A DNA stretch of 8,769 nt from the NCBI GenBank assembly GCA_003693905.1, contig RFLL01000212.1, positions 1 through 8,769 of the forward strand, in the 5' to 3' direction. The position numbers and the translations under genes were made by a program. The notes under the pieces are model-generated. The model saw only the letters and a list, made by a program, of their open reading frames with translations. It made no database searches and had not been told where the DNA came from. Of the stretch, positions 1-6,674 are shown in pieces. Numbering within the stretch: position 1 is the stretch's first letter; each line of letters starts with the position of its first letter. The stretch is from Alphaproteobacteria bacterium. GTDB lineage: Bacteria > Pseudomonadota > Alphaproteobacteria > Kiloniellales > J153.

Positions 1-77
1 AGAAAAACCATCCGGAACGGGAGCTTCGCGGCCCCTTCGCGCCGCGGGGACACGGACCCCGGGGCCGCGGCCCACGA
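1..77 (-). other. GC-rich secondary structure downstream of the last gene
   Basis: Just after the stop of the phenylacetate-CoA-ligase-like gene, GGGGCCGCG (61-69) can pair with CGCGGCCCC (27-35), with a smaller GGGG/CCCC stem (46-49 with 57-60) inside. A run of five U residues in the transcript (A tract at 3-7) follows about 20 nt after the stem. That distance is too great for a classic intrinsic terminator. The structure may mark the end of the operon or be a chance GC-rich fold. Confidence 0.3.
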
Positions 78-1334
78 TCAGTCGTAGCTGCGCGCGTCCT
101 CGATCACCTTGCCGTCGTTGGGCAGATCTTCCGGCGCCACGATGACGACGGAGCCTTTGAGCTTGGTTACCTCGCGCAGCGTCACGGCGAGGGCGTCACT
201 CAGAGCCTGCGCATCGACCTGCGTATCGGGCGCCAGCGCGCAACGCAGGGTCATGACATCGGCCGGTCCGTCGCGGGTGACCACCAGCCGCGCCCGGGCG
301 ACCTCCGGATGACGCGCAAGCACCGCGGCGATCTGGGCCGGATGCACGAACATGCCCTTGATCTTGGTCGTCTGATCGGCCCGGCCCATCCATCCCTTGA
401 GGCGCACGTTGGTGCGTCCGCAGGGGCTCGCTCCCGGCAACACCGCCGACAGATCACCGGTGGCGAAACGGATCAGGGGATAGTCCGGATTGAGGGTAGT
501 GACCACGACCTCGCCGACCTCGCCGTCGGGGACCGGGTCGCCGGTTCCCGGACGGACGATCTCGACGATCAGATCCTCGTCGACGATCAGACCCGCATCG
601 GGAATCGATTCGTAGGCGATGACCCCGAGATCGGCGGTGGCATAGCATTGCAGCACGCGCACGCCGCGATCGGCATATTCGGCGCGCAGGGCCGGAAACA
701 GCGCCCCGCCGGAGACCAGAGCCCTGTTCAGGCTGCCGCAGTCGAGATCCAGCTCCAGCCCCTTGTCGAGCAGAACCTTGAGGAAATCCGGCGTGCCGGT
801 ATAGCCGGCCGGGCGCAGATGAGCAATCGCCCGCACCTGAGCCTCGGTGTTGCCGACGCCGGCGGGCACGACGGCACAACCGAGCGCCCGCAGCCCGGAA
901 TCGAGGATCCAGCCTCCCGGCGTCAGGTGATAGGAAAAGGCATTGTGGACGATGTCGCCACGGCGAAACCCGGCGGCGTAAAGCGCACGCGCCGCGCGCC
1001 AATAGTCGGGGCGGGGGCCTTCGGGCTCGTAGATCGGCCCCGGCGAAGTGAACAGACGCGCCGCCGCACTGGGGGCGATGGTGGCCAGGCCACCGAGCGG
1101 CGGTGCGGCGGCCTGCAATTTCACCAGATCGGCCTTGCGCGTGACCGGCAGCCGCGCCAAGGCCGTACGATCGGTGACCATGGCGGGATCGACATCGGCC
1201 AGGATTTCGCCATAGGCCGGCGCGTGGGCCTTGGCATGGGCGATCTGTTGCGCCAGGGCCGCCATCAGCGCCGTCTCGCGCGTGGCCGGATCGCGCGTCT
1301 CGCGCGCGTCGAAGAAATCACCGGGATCGGTCAT
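78..1334 (-). CDS. Phenylacetate-CoA ligase-like protein (PaaK/CapK-type adenylate-forming enzyme)
   Basis: The 418-residue product resembles the PaaK branch of adenylate-forming enzymes, which activate aryl or other carboxylic acids to an acyl-AMP and then a CoA thioester in the cytoplasm. Visible motifs, in order: FTSPGPIYEPEG (95-106) where the P-loop should be, QCYATADLG (229-237, A5-like), RFATGDLS (289-296, with the TGD of A7), GWMGRADQTTKIKG (314-327, A8 hinge region), and the C-terminal LPNDGKV with a lysine at 409 in the position of the catalytic A10 lysine. The expected SSGTTGxP loop is absent, so catalysis may be altered; I recall the same replacement in relatives, so it is probably a subgroup trait. 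It is last in the cluster, 54 bp after livF. The ATG at 1334 is preceded by GGAAG (1339-1343). The actual acid substrate is unknown; phenylacetate itself is only a family label. Confident on family, unsure on activity. Confidence 0.85.
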   Translation of the reverse strand: MTDPGDFFDARETRDPATRETALMAALAQQIAHAKAHAPAYGEILADVDPAMVTDRTALARLPVTRKADLVKLQAAAPPLGGLATIAPSAAARLFTSPGPIYEPEGPRPDYWRAARALYAAGFRRGDIVHNAFSYHLTPGGWILDSGLRALGCAVVPAGVGNTEAQVRAIAHLRPAGYTGTPDFLKVLLDKGLELDLDCGSLNRALVSGGALFPALRAEYADRGVRVLQCYATADLGVIAYESIPDAGLIVDEDLIVEIVRPGTGDPVPDGEVGEVVVTTLNPDYPLIRFATGDLSAVLPGASPCGRTNVRLKGWMGRADQTTKIKGMFVHPAQIAAVLARHPEVARARLVVTRDGPADVMTLRCALAPDTQVDAQALSDALAVTLREVTKLKGSVVIVAPEDLPNDGKVIEDARSYD

Positions 1335-1388
1335 GCGGCTTCCGTACTGGTGGTTTCCGGTGGTCGAATCGGCACTGACGGGGGAAGG

Positions 1389-2228
1389 TTATGCCAGCCA
1401 GCGCTTGCGGCGCTTGTAGTGCTTGACGTCGCGGTAGCTGCGCCGGCCGCTGGCCGACACGCCGAGGTAGAATTCCTTGACGTCTTCATTGTTGCGCAGT
1501 GCCGCCGCATCGCCATCCATGACCACGCGGCCATTTTCCAGAATGTACCCGTAGGTGGCGTAGCGCAAGGCCACGTTGGTGTTCTGCTCGGCGAGCAGAA
1601 TCGATACCCCTTCGTCCTGATTGAGGCGGTGGACGATTTCGAAAATCTCCTCGACCAGTTGCGGCGCCAGCCCCATCGACGGCTCGTCGAGCAGCATCAT
1701 CCTGGGCCGGCTCATCAGGGCGCGGCCGATGGCGCACATCTGCTGCTCGCCGCCGGAGGTATAGCCGGCCAGGCTGGTCCGCCGTTCCTTCAGGCGCGGG
1801 AAGTAGGCGTAGACCATTTCCAGGTCGCGGCGCACCTCGGCGCCGCCACGGCGTGTATAGGCGCCGGTCAGCAGATTCTCTTCGATGGTCAGGTGTTCGA
1901 AGCAGTGGCGCCCTTCCATCACCTGAATGATGCCGCGGCGCACCAGCTCGTTGGTGTTCATGTGGTCGATCGGTTCGCCGGCGAACTCGATCGAGCCCTT
2001 GGTGATATCGCCGCGTTCGGTTCGCAGCAAATTCGATATCGCCTTGAGCGTGGTCGTCTTGCCCGCCCCATTGGCCCCAAGGAGAGCAACGATGCCCCCC
2101 TTGGGGACGTGCAGGGACACGCCCTTCAACACGAGGATAACATGATCGTAGATGACCTCGATGTTGTTGACCGACAGAAGCGGCCGCGCGGCGGCGGGAA
2201 CCTCGGCGGTCTGGACATGTCCCTGCAT
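1389..2228 (-). CDS. livF: HAAT-family ABC importer ATP-binding subunit LivF
   Basis: Cytoplasmic ATPase of 279 residues, one of two that power the importer. Walker A is GANGAGKTT (51-59), the Q-loop glutamine is Q102, the ABC signature is TSGGEQQM (157-164), and Walker B is MMLLDEP (177-183) with catalytic Glu182. At the switch-histidine position it has AEQN (213-216), as E. coli LivF does, so this ATPase site is non-canonical by family habit. IIQVMEGRHCF and LLDEPSMGLAP match LivF rather than LivG. After the usual end at YLGV (254-257) there is a basic tail of about 22 residues, including HYKRRKRWLA. The ATG at 2228 follows GGGAG (2238-2242) with 9 nt spacing. It lies 31 bp after the binding-protein gene, apart from livG, which is four genes upstream. 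Length is above the roughly 235-residue norm because of an N-terminal lead and this tail. Confidence 0.95.
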   Translation of the reverse strand: MQGHVQTAEVPAAARPLLSVNNIEVIYDHVILVLKGVSLHVPKGGIVALLGANGAGKTTTLKAISNLLRTERGDITKGSIEFAGEPIDHMNTNELVRRGIIQVMEGRHCFEHLTIEENLLTGAYTRRGGAEVRRDLEMVYAYFPRLKERRTSLAGYTSGGEQQMCAIGRALMSRPRMMLLDEPSMGLAPQLVEEIFEIVHRLNQDEGVSILLAEQNTNVALRYATYGYILENGRVVMDGDAAALRNNEDVKEFYLGVSASGRRSYRDVKHYKRRKRWLA

Positions 2229-2237
2229 GGGGTCGGT

Positions 2238-2242
2238 CTCCC
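2238..2242 (-). promoter_or_regulatory. Ribosome binding site of livF
   Basis: The minus strand reads GGGAG nine bases before the ATG at 2228, within the 31-bp gap after the binding-protein stop. It supports that ATG as the start of livF. Confidence 0.7.
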
Positions 2243-2259
2243 TTGGCGCTACCTGGCGT

Positions 2260-3573
2260 CTACTTGCACTCGCGGATCGGCAGGTGACGCTCCTCGGCCA
2301 GTTTCTTGGCCTCGGCCTCGATCAGCGGCCGCACCACGTTGCGCATCGGCGAGATCCAGTCGCTGTGCTTGACCCACTTGCTGCCATCCCAACGCTTCAG
2401 ATAGACGGGATGGTTGCCCTCGTGGTCCTCGCAGCTCACCCGGATCGGAATGGTAAAGCCTTCGAGACCGAGCTCCTTCAACCGCGCCGCCGTCAGGTTG
2501 ATGTTCTCGAGGCCCCAGCGCATCTCTTCGCCGTTGATGACCTTGTTGCCGAACTTGCCCATGGCGGTGCGGATCGCCTCGGCGACGATGACCGCATTCA
2601 TGATGCCGCGGTTGTAGAGAGTTTCGCCGAGCATCGATTCGGGCGTCTGCGACGGCGACTTGCCGATCACGTACTTGCGGATCTCGTCGAACAGCGGCCA
2701 ATCATCGCCGACGCCGTGGAATTCGCCGGCCAGATAGCCCTCGGCCTTCTTGCCGGAGTCACGCACGTCCGACTCGTTGCCCGACCACCACACGCCGATG
2801 AAATGATCCATCGGATAATCGACGTCGATGGCGCCCTTGATCGCGGTCGGGTTCATCGCGCCCCAGCCCCACATGAACAGCCAGTCCGGCGCATCGTCGT
2901 CAATCTTTTCCCACGTCGAGCGCTGATCCTGCATGGTCTTGGGCGGCACCGGATAGGTGACGAACTCGAACCCGTACATGCCGGCCAGCTTCTGCAGGGT
3001 CGGGATCGGCTCCTTGCCGTAGGGATGATCGAGGTGGATGAGACCGATCTTCTTGCCCTTCAGCTTGTCGAAGCCGCCTTCCTGCTGGGCCACGTACTTG
3101 ACGAACACGGAGGCTTGGCTCCAGTACGTCGTCGGCATGTTGAACACCCACGGGAACACCCGTCCGTCGGCGGCCGGGGTCAGGCCGTAGCCCATCGACA
3201 GCACCGGAATCTTGTCATCCGGCGTCTTCGGAATGATGGCGTTGGTGATGCCGGTCGAGTACGGGTTGTAGACGACCGCGCCCTTGGTCTTGGTACGCTC
3301 GTAGCATTCCACGCCGACGTCGGTCTTGTAGCCGGTCTCGCATTCCTCGACGATCAGCTTGACGCCGTTGATGCCGCCGTCGCGGGTGTTGAGAAGCTGG
3401 AAATAGTCGTTGAGGCCGTTGGCGATCGGCGTGCCGCTGTCGGCAAACGGACCGGTGCGATAGGTCAGCAGCGGAATATAGATCCCGTCCTGCGCGGCCT
3501 GCGCCGCCCCGATCGTCGGGGCCACGATGGCGGCCGCGGCGATCAGGCCCAAGGCTGAGCGTTTGAATGTCAT
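2260..3573 (-). CDS. Periplasmic substrate-binding protein of a HAAT-type ABC importer
   Basis: A 437-residue exported binding protein (type I periplasmic fold, Peripla_BP_6-like) that should capture the ligand and deliver it to LivH/LivM. The N-terminus MTFKRSALGL followed by an alanine-rich stretch is a Sec signal peptide, with probable cleavage after AAQA (about 26/27). The mature protein starts near IYIPLLTYRTGPFADSG, the usual first strand and first ligand loop of this family. NPYSTGITNAIIP (103-115) lies where LivJ-type proteins have their SST/T ligand loop, but the amino-acid-binding residues are not clearly kept, which favours a non-amino-acid ligand (inference). Four cysteines (C78, C90, C381, C436) could form two disulfides. 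The ATG at 3573 is chosen because AGGGAGG sits just upstream; a GTG 36 bases further upstream would spoil the signal peptide. At 437 residues it is longer than LivJ/LivK (about 370). Confidence 0.93.
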   Translation of the reverse strand: MTFKRSALGLIAAAAIVAPTIGAAQAAQDGIYIPLLTYRTGPFADSGTPIANGLNDYFQLLNTRDGGINGVKLIVEECETGYKTDVGVECYERTKTKGAVVYNPYSTGITNAIIPKTPDDKIPVLSMGYGLTPAADGRVFPWVFNMPTTYWSQASVFVKYVAQQEGGFDKLKGKKIGLIHLDHPYGKEPIPTLQKLAGMYGFEFVTYPVPPKTMQDQRSTWEKIDDDAPDWLFMWGWGAMNPTAIKGAIDVDYPMDHFIGVWWSGNESDVRDSGKKAEGYLAGEFHGVGDDWPLFDEIRKYVIGKSPSQTPESMLGETLYNRGIMNAVIVAEAIRTAMGKFGNKVINGEEMRWGLENINLTAARLKELGLEGFTIPIRVSCEDHEGNHPVYLKRWDGSKWVKHSDWISPMRNVVRPLIEAEAKKLAEERHLPIRECK

Positions 3574-3578
3574 GCAGT

Positions 3579-3585
3579 CCTCCCT
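3579..3585 (-). promoter_or_regulatory. Strong ribosome binding site of the binding-protein gene
   Basis: AGGGAGG on the minus strand, 5 nt before the ATG at 3573. It is among the best Shine-Dalgarno matches in the window and fixes the start. A strong site fits the high stoichiometry usually needed for a periplasmic binding protein. Confidence 0.85.
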
Positions 3586-3600
3586 AGTTTGTGATCCGTA

Positions 3601-3641
3601 TTCCGCCACCGGCGGAACGGCCCGGCCTCCCGCCGGCCGGG
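3601..3641 (-). other. Tandem GC-rich hairpins between livM and the binding-protein gene
   Basis: Two perfect inverted repeats lie back to back in the 124-bp gap. Arms CCCGGCC (3621-3627) and GGCCGGG (3635-3641) enclose a 7-nt loop. Arms TTCCGCC (3601-3607) and GGCGGAA (3611-3617) enclose a 3-nt loop. Neither is followed by a U tract in the direction of transcription, so an intrinsic terminator is unlikely. They may act as an mRNA processing or stability element that uncouples binding-protein levels from the permeases; this is inference. I see no convincing sigma-70 promoter in the gap. Confidence 0.5.
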
Positions 3642-3697
3642 GTCATCGGTGAAGCCTCCTGCCCCCCTTGCCCGCACCCGGCGCCTTCCTCCACGCC

Positions 3698-4768
3698 TCA
3701 GTACGGGAACGGCCATTGACGCAATTTCTCCTTGGCGATTTGCCACAGCCGCGCCAAGCCGTGCGGCTCGACGATCAGGAAGAAGATGATCAACGCGCCG
3801 AAGATCATGAACTCCAGATGCTTGGCCAGCTCGGAGCTGATCGGCAGACCGAGCAGATCGGGTGCGTTGGTAAGAATGACCGGAATCGTCACGATGAAGG
3901 CGGCCCCCAGGAACGAGCCCAGAATCGACCCCAATCCGCCGATGATGATCATGAACAGAACCTTGAACGACAGATTGATGTCGAACAGGTCCGGCTCGGC
4001 GCTGTCGTAGAACAGGAACAGCATCAGGCTGCCGGCAATACCGCAGTAGAACGAGCTGATCGCAAACGCCAGCAGCTTGGTGCGCAACGGCCGAATGCCG
4101 ATGATCTCGGCCGCGATATCCATGTCGCGGATCGCCATCCACGCCCGCCCGACCTGGCTGCGGACCAGGTTCTTGGCGATCAGGGCGAACACCAGCACGA
4201 AACCGAGAGCGACATAATATTTGGCCACCGGTGTCGCCGCCGGGCCGGTGATCGTGACTCCGAACAGGCTCCGCGGCACGCCTTCGATCGCGGTGCTGGC
4301 GTTGGTGAACCAGTCGACGCGCAGAAACAGCCAGTCGAGGAAGAACTGCGCCGCCAGCGTCGCCACCGCCAGATAGAACCCCTTGATGCGCAGCGACGGC
4401 AGGCCGAACAGAATGCCGACAGCGGCCGCGAACAGACCGGACAGCAGGAAGATGAGAATGATGTTGAGATCGGGAAACAGGATCGCCATCTTGTAGCTGG
4501 AGACCGCGCCCACGGCCATGAACCCGCCGGTGCCCAGCGAGATCTGCCCGGTATAGCCGGTCAGAAGGTTGAGCCCGATCGCCGCCAGCGAGAAGAACAG
4601 CACGTTGATCATGATGATTTCGAGGAAATAGTCGCTCCCGAACATCGGGATGACGACCAGCGCGACGACCATCATGATCGCGACCGCGATGCGATCCTGA
4701 AGGATCGGGAAGATCGCCTGATCGGCCGCGTAGCTCGTCTTGAACTGTCCCGCCTCGCGGTAAATCAC
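3698..4768 (-). CDS. livM: HAAT-family ABC importer permease LivM
   Basis: A 356-residue inner-membrane subunit that forms the translocation path with LivH. Hydrophobic segments lie at about 27-45, 50-70, 79-96, 102-122, 130-148, 184-200, 230-252, 268-300 and 318-335. LLTGYTGQISLGTGGFMAVG (68-87) is the typical LivM signature region, and GRAWMAIRDMDIAAEIIGI (207-225) is the cytoplasmic coupling loop that contacts the ATPases. GGLGSILGSFLGA (277-289) and VEPHGLARLW near the C-terminus are also family hallmarks. The start is GTG at 4768; there is no ATG before residue 32, inside the first membrane segment. AAAGGA (4778-4783) lies in the last codons of livH and the two genes are only 4 bp apart, so translation is probably coupled. 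Complete; substrate specificity cannot be read from it. Confidence 0.94.
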   Translation of the reverse strand: MIYREAGQFKTSYAADQAIFPILQDRIAVAIMMVVALVVIPMFGSDYFLEIIMINVLFFSLAAIGLNLLTGYTGQISLGTGGFMAVGAVSSYKMAILFPDLNIILIFLLSGLFAAAVGILFGLPSLRIKGFYLAVATLAAQFFLDWLFLRVDWFTNASTAIEGVPRSLFGVTITGPAATPVAKYYVALGFVLVFALIAKNLVRSQVGRAWMAIRDMDIAAEIIGIRPLRTKLLAFAISSFYCGIAGSLMLFLFYDSAEPDLFDINLSFKVLFMIIIGGLGSILGSFLGAAFIVTIPVILTNAPDLLGLPISSELAKHLEFMIFGALIIFFLIVEPHGLARLWQIAKEKLRQWPFPY

Positions 4769-4772
4769 GGCT

Positions 4773-5771
4773 CTAGATCCTTTCGATAATCTTTTCGCCG
4801 AACAGCCCCTGCGGGCGCACCAGCAGGACGATCAGCGCGATGACATAACCCAGCCACTGCTCGACGCCGTCGCCCATCACGCCGCGCCAGTAGAATTCGC
4901 CCAGCTTCTCGCCGACGCCGATGATGGTACCGCCAATGATGGCGCCGGGGACCGAGGTGAAACCGCCGAGGATGAGCACCGGCAGCGCCTTGAGCGCCAG
5001 CACCGCCAGACTGAATCCGGCTTGGCTTTGCGCGCCCCACATGACGCCGGCGAAGATCGCGACGATCCCGGCCAGCGACCACACCAGAACCCAGATCGTG
5101 CGCAGCGGAATGCCCACCGACAGGGCGGCCTGGTTGTCGTCGGCCACGGCGCGCAGGGCACGGCCGATCTTGGTGCGATTGAGAAACACGATGATCGCCG
5201 CAACCATCAACGCACCGAAACCGGCCGCCGTCAGGTCAAGTTCGTAAATGCGCACCGGCTTGCCCAGCAGGCCGCCGAGGACCTTGATCTTGCCGTCGGG
5301 GATCATCAGCGCATCGACCGGCACCGGCTTGGGATCGGCGCCGAAGATGATCTGGCCGAACCCTTCCAGGAAGAACGCCAAGCCTATCGTCGCCATGAAC
5401 AGAATGATGCCGTCCTGATTGACCAGCGGGCGCAGCACCAGCCGTTCGATGGCAAAGGCCATGACGATCATGACGACGACGGCACCGGCGATGGCCAGGA
5501 TCGCCGGCACACCGGCCTCGATCAGGACCACCACGCTGAGGCCGGCGAACACGACCATGATGCCCTGGGCGAAGTTGAACACGCCCGAAGCCTTGAAGAT
5601 GAGGACGAAGCCGAGCGCGATCAGCGAATACATGACGCCCGCACTCACCCCCTGGATGAGAATCTGGACCAGCTTGTCCGGGCGCCTGGCGACCGCAAAG
5701 AACGGATCGACGAACAGGCCGCTCAGAAAATCGACCATCCAGGTCAGGACATCCAATCCGACCGCTTCCAT
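4773..5771 (-). CDS. livH: HAAT-family ABC importer permease LivH
   Basis: A 332-residue inner-membrane permease subunit, partner of LivM. Membrane segments lie at about 38-59, 69-85, 88-109, 122-143, 180-197, 226-246, 255-285 and 306-320. Family landmarks are GVSAGVMYSLIALGFVLIFK (41-60), GVFNFAQG (63-70), the coupling loop GRALRAVADDNQAALSVGI (203-221), LILGGFTSVPGAIIGG (266-281) and the terminal LVRPQGLFGEK. It has about 25-30 more N-terminal residues than typical LivH (E. coli about 308), including a hydrophobic WMVDFLSGLFVDPFF stretch. The ATG at 5771 is supported by AAGGAGG (5782-5788), so the extension appears genuine. It follows livG after a 77-bp gap and ends 4 bp before livM. Confidence 0.95.
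   Translation of the reverse strand: MEAVGLDVLTWMVDFLSGLFVDPFFAVARRPDKLVQILIQGVSAGVMYSLIALGFVLIFKASGVFNFAQGIMVVFAGLSVVVLIEAGVPAILAIAGAVVVMIVMAFAIERLVLRPLVNQDGIILFMATIGLAFFLEGFGQIIFGADPKPVPVDALMIPDGKIKVLGGLLGKPVRIYELDLTAAGFGALMVAAIIVFLNRTKIGRALRAVADDNQAALSVGIPLRTIWVLVWSLAGIVAIFAGVMWGAQSQAGFSLAVLALKALPVLILGGFTSVPGAIIGGTIIGVGEKLGEFYWRGVMGDGVEQWLGYVIALIVLLVRPQGLFGEKIIERI
4778..4783 (-). promoter_or_regulatory. Ribosome binding site of livM, inside the livH 3' end
   Basis: AAAGGA on the minus strand, 9 nt before the GTG start of livM. It overlaps the final livH codons (Glu-Arg-Ile), which suggests translational coupling of the two permeases and supports the unusual GTG start. Confidence 0.7.
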
Positions 5772-5781
5772 GACTGCGCCG

Positions 5782-5788
5782 CCTCCTT
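5782..5788 (-). promoter_or_regulatory. Ribosome binding site of livH
   Basis: AAGGAGG on the minus strand, 10 nt before the ATG at 5771. It supports the longer N-terminus of LivH over the internal Met12. Confidence 0.8.
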
Positions 5789-5796
5789 ACGCCCGA

Positions 5797-5827
5797 GCGC
5801 CGCGGATGGCCCCGGCATGCGCGGCGC
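5797..5827 (-). other. Imperfect GC hairpin between livG and livH
   Basis: GCGCCGCG (5797-5804) can pair with CGCGGCGC (5820-5827). After a G:G mismatch, ATG (5806-5808) pairs with CAT (5816-5818). There is no U tract, so it is not an obvious terminator. It occupies most of the 77-bp gap just before the livH ribosome binding site. A chance GC-rich fold is possible. Confidence 0.3.
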
Positions 5828-5848
5828 CGGCCCGTGGTTTCGCGTGTT

Positions 5849-6658
5849 TCATTCCGCCGCCATCTCCTCGTGGCTGACGCCGAGATAGGCGTCGATCACA
5901 TCCTTATTCCGGCGCACTTCCTCGGGCGGACCGTCGGCGATCTTGCGCCCGTAGTCGAGGACGACCACACGATCGGAAATGTCCATGACCACGCTCATGT
6001 CGTGTTCGATGAGCGCGATCGTGGTGCCGAACTCGTCGTTGACGTCGAGGATGAAGCGGCACATGTCCTCCTTTTCCTCGACGTTCATGCCGGCCATCGG
6101 TTCGTCGAGCAGCAGCAGATCGGGCTCCGCCGCCAGGGCCCGGCCGAGCTCGACGCGCTTCTGCAGACCGTAGGGAAGACGCCCGACCGGGGTCTTGCGA
6201 ATGGCCTGGATCTCCAGGAAGTCGATCACCCGCTCCACCACCTTGCGGTGTTCCAGTTCCTCCTTCAGCGCCGGCCCCCAGTAGAGCGCCTGCCACAGGA
6301 AGTTGCGTTTCATCTTCAGCAGGCGCCCGGTCATGATGTTGTCGAGGGTCGACATGCCCTTGAACAGGGCAATGTTCTGGAACGTGCGGGCGATGCCCTG
6401 CCGGGCCGCATCGTAGGGCCGCATCTGCCGGCGCACCTGACCGCGAAAGGTGATCCGGCCTTCCTGCGGGTGATAGAAGCCATTGATGACGTTGAGCATC
6501 GAACTCTTGCCGGCGCCGTTGGGCCCGATGATCGCCAGAATCTCGTGCTCTTTGATTTCGAAGCTGATGTTGGTCAGCGCCTTGACGCCGCCGAAGGACA
6601 GGGAGATGTCTTCGAGCTTCAGCAGCGTATCGCCGATGCGTCGTGTGCTTGTCGTCAT
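5849..6658 (-). CDS. livG: HAAT-family ABC importer ATP-binding subunit LivG
   Basis: Cytoplasmic ATPase of 269 residues that pairs with LivF. Walker A is GPNGAGKSS (45-53), the Q-loop is RTFQNIALF with Q94, Walker B is LLLLDEP (181-187) with catalytic Glu186, and the switch histidine is H219 in ALIEHDMSVV. IIGPNGAGKSSMLNVINGFY and the EHDM switch identify LivG rather than LivF. The ABC signature is LPYGLQKRVE (161-170) in place of the LSYGQQRRLE style of E. coli LivG; proline replaces the serine that normally contacts the ATP gamma-phosphate across the dimer. I recall this variant in LivG proteins from comparable ligase-linked clusters. The insertion around 117-140 (FLWQALYWGPALKEE) fits LivG. 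The ATG at 6658 has GGAAG (6664-6668) 5 nt upstream, and the gene begins 16 bp after the acyl-CoA synthetase stop, implying co-transcription. Confidence 0.95.
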   Translation of the reverse strand: MTTSTRRIGDTLLKLEDISLSFGGVKALTNISFEIKEHEILAIIGPNGAGKSSMLNVINGFYHPQEGRITFRGQVRRQMRPYDAARQGIARTFQNIALFKGMSTLDNIMTGRLLKMKRNFLWQALYWGPALKEELEHRKVVERVIDFLEIQAIRKTPVGRLPYGLQKRVELGRALAAEPDLLLLDEPMAGMNVEEKEDMCRFILDVNDEFGTTIALIEHDMSVVMDISDRVVVLDYGRKIADGPPEEVRRNKDVIDAYLGVSHEEMAAE

Positions 6659-6674
6659 CGCTTCTTCCGCGCCC

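Noticed and set aside
3..7. A tract (U tract in the transcript) as an intrinsic terminator for the cluster
   Set aside because: The strong stem ends about 20 nt before it and only a 3-bp stem lies next to it, so the classic stem plus U-run arrangement is not met.
1335..1388. Possible promoter in the gap before the PaaK-like gene
   Set aside because: I see only a ribosome site and no -35/-10 pair; the 54-bp gap is compatible with read-through from livF.
1582..1600. Near-perfect 19-bp dyad (9-nt arms, 1-nt centre) as a possible operator or hairpin
   Set aside because: It lies inside livF and encodes the conserved Leu-Leu-Ala-Glu-Gln-Asn motif; coding constraint explains it.
309..2372. Very long plus-strand open frame (687 codons) opposite the PaaK-like and livF genes
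   Set aside because: It crosses two convincing minus-strand genes and their gap, has no recognisable domain, is rich in Arg, His and Gly as expected of GC-rich antisense translation, and mirrors genes with clear motifs.
2152..3558. Plus-strand open frame (468 codons) opposite the binding-protein gene
   Set aside because: It is antisense to a gene with a signal peptide, ribosome site and family motifs; its composition is typical of a GC-driven shadow.
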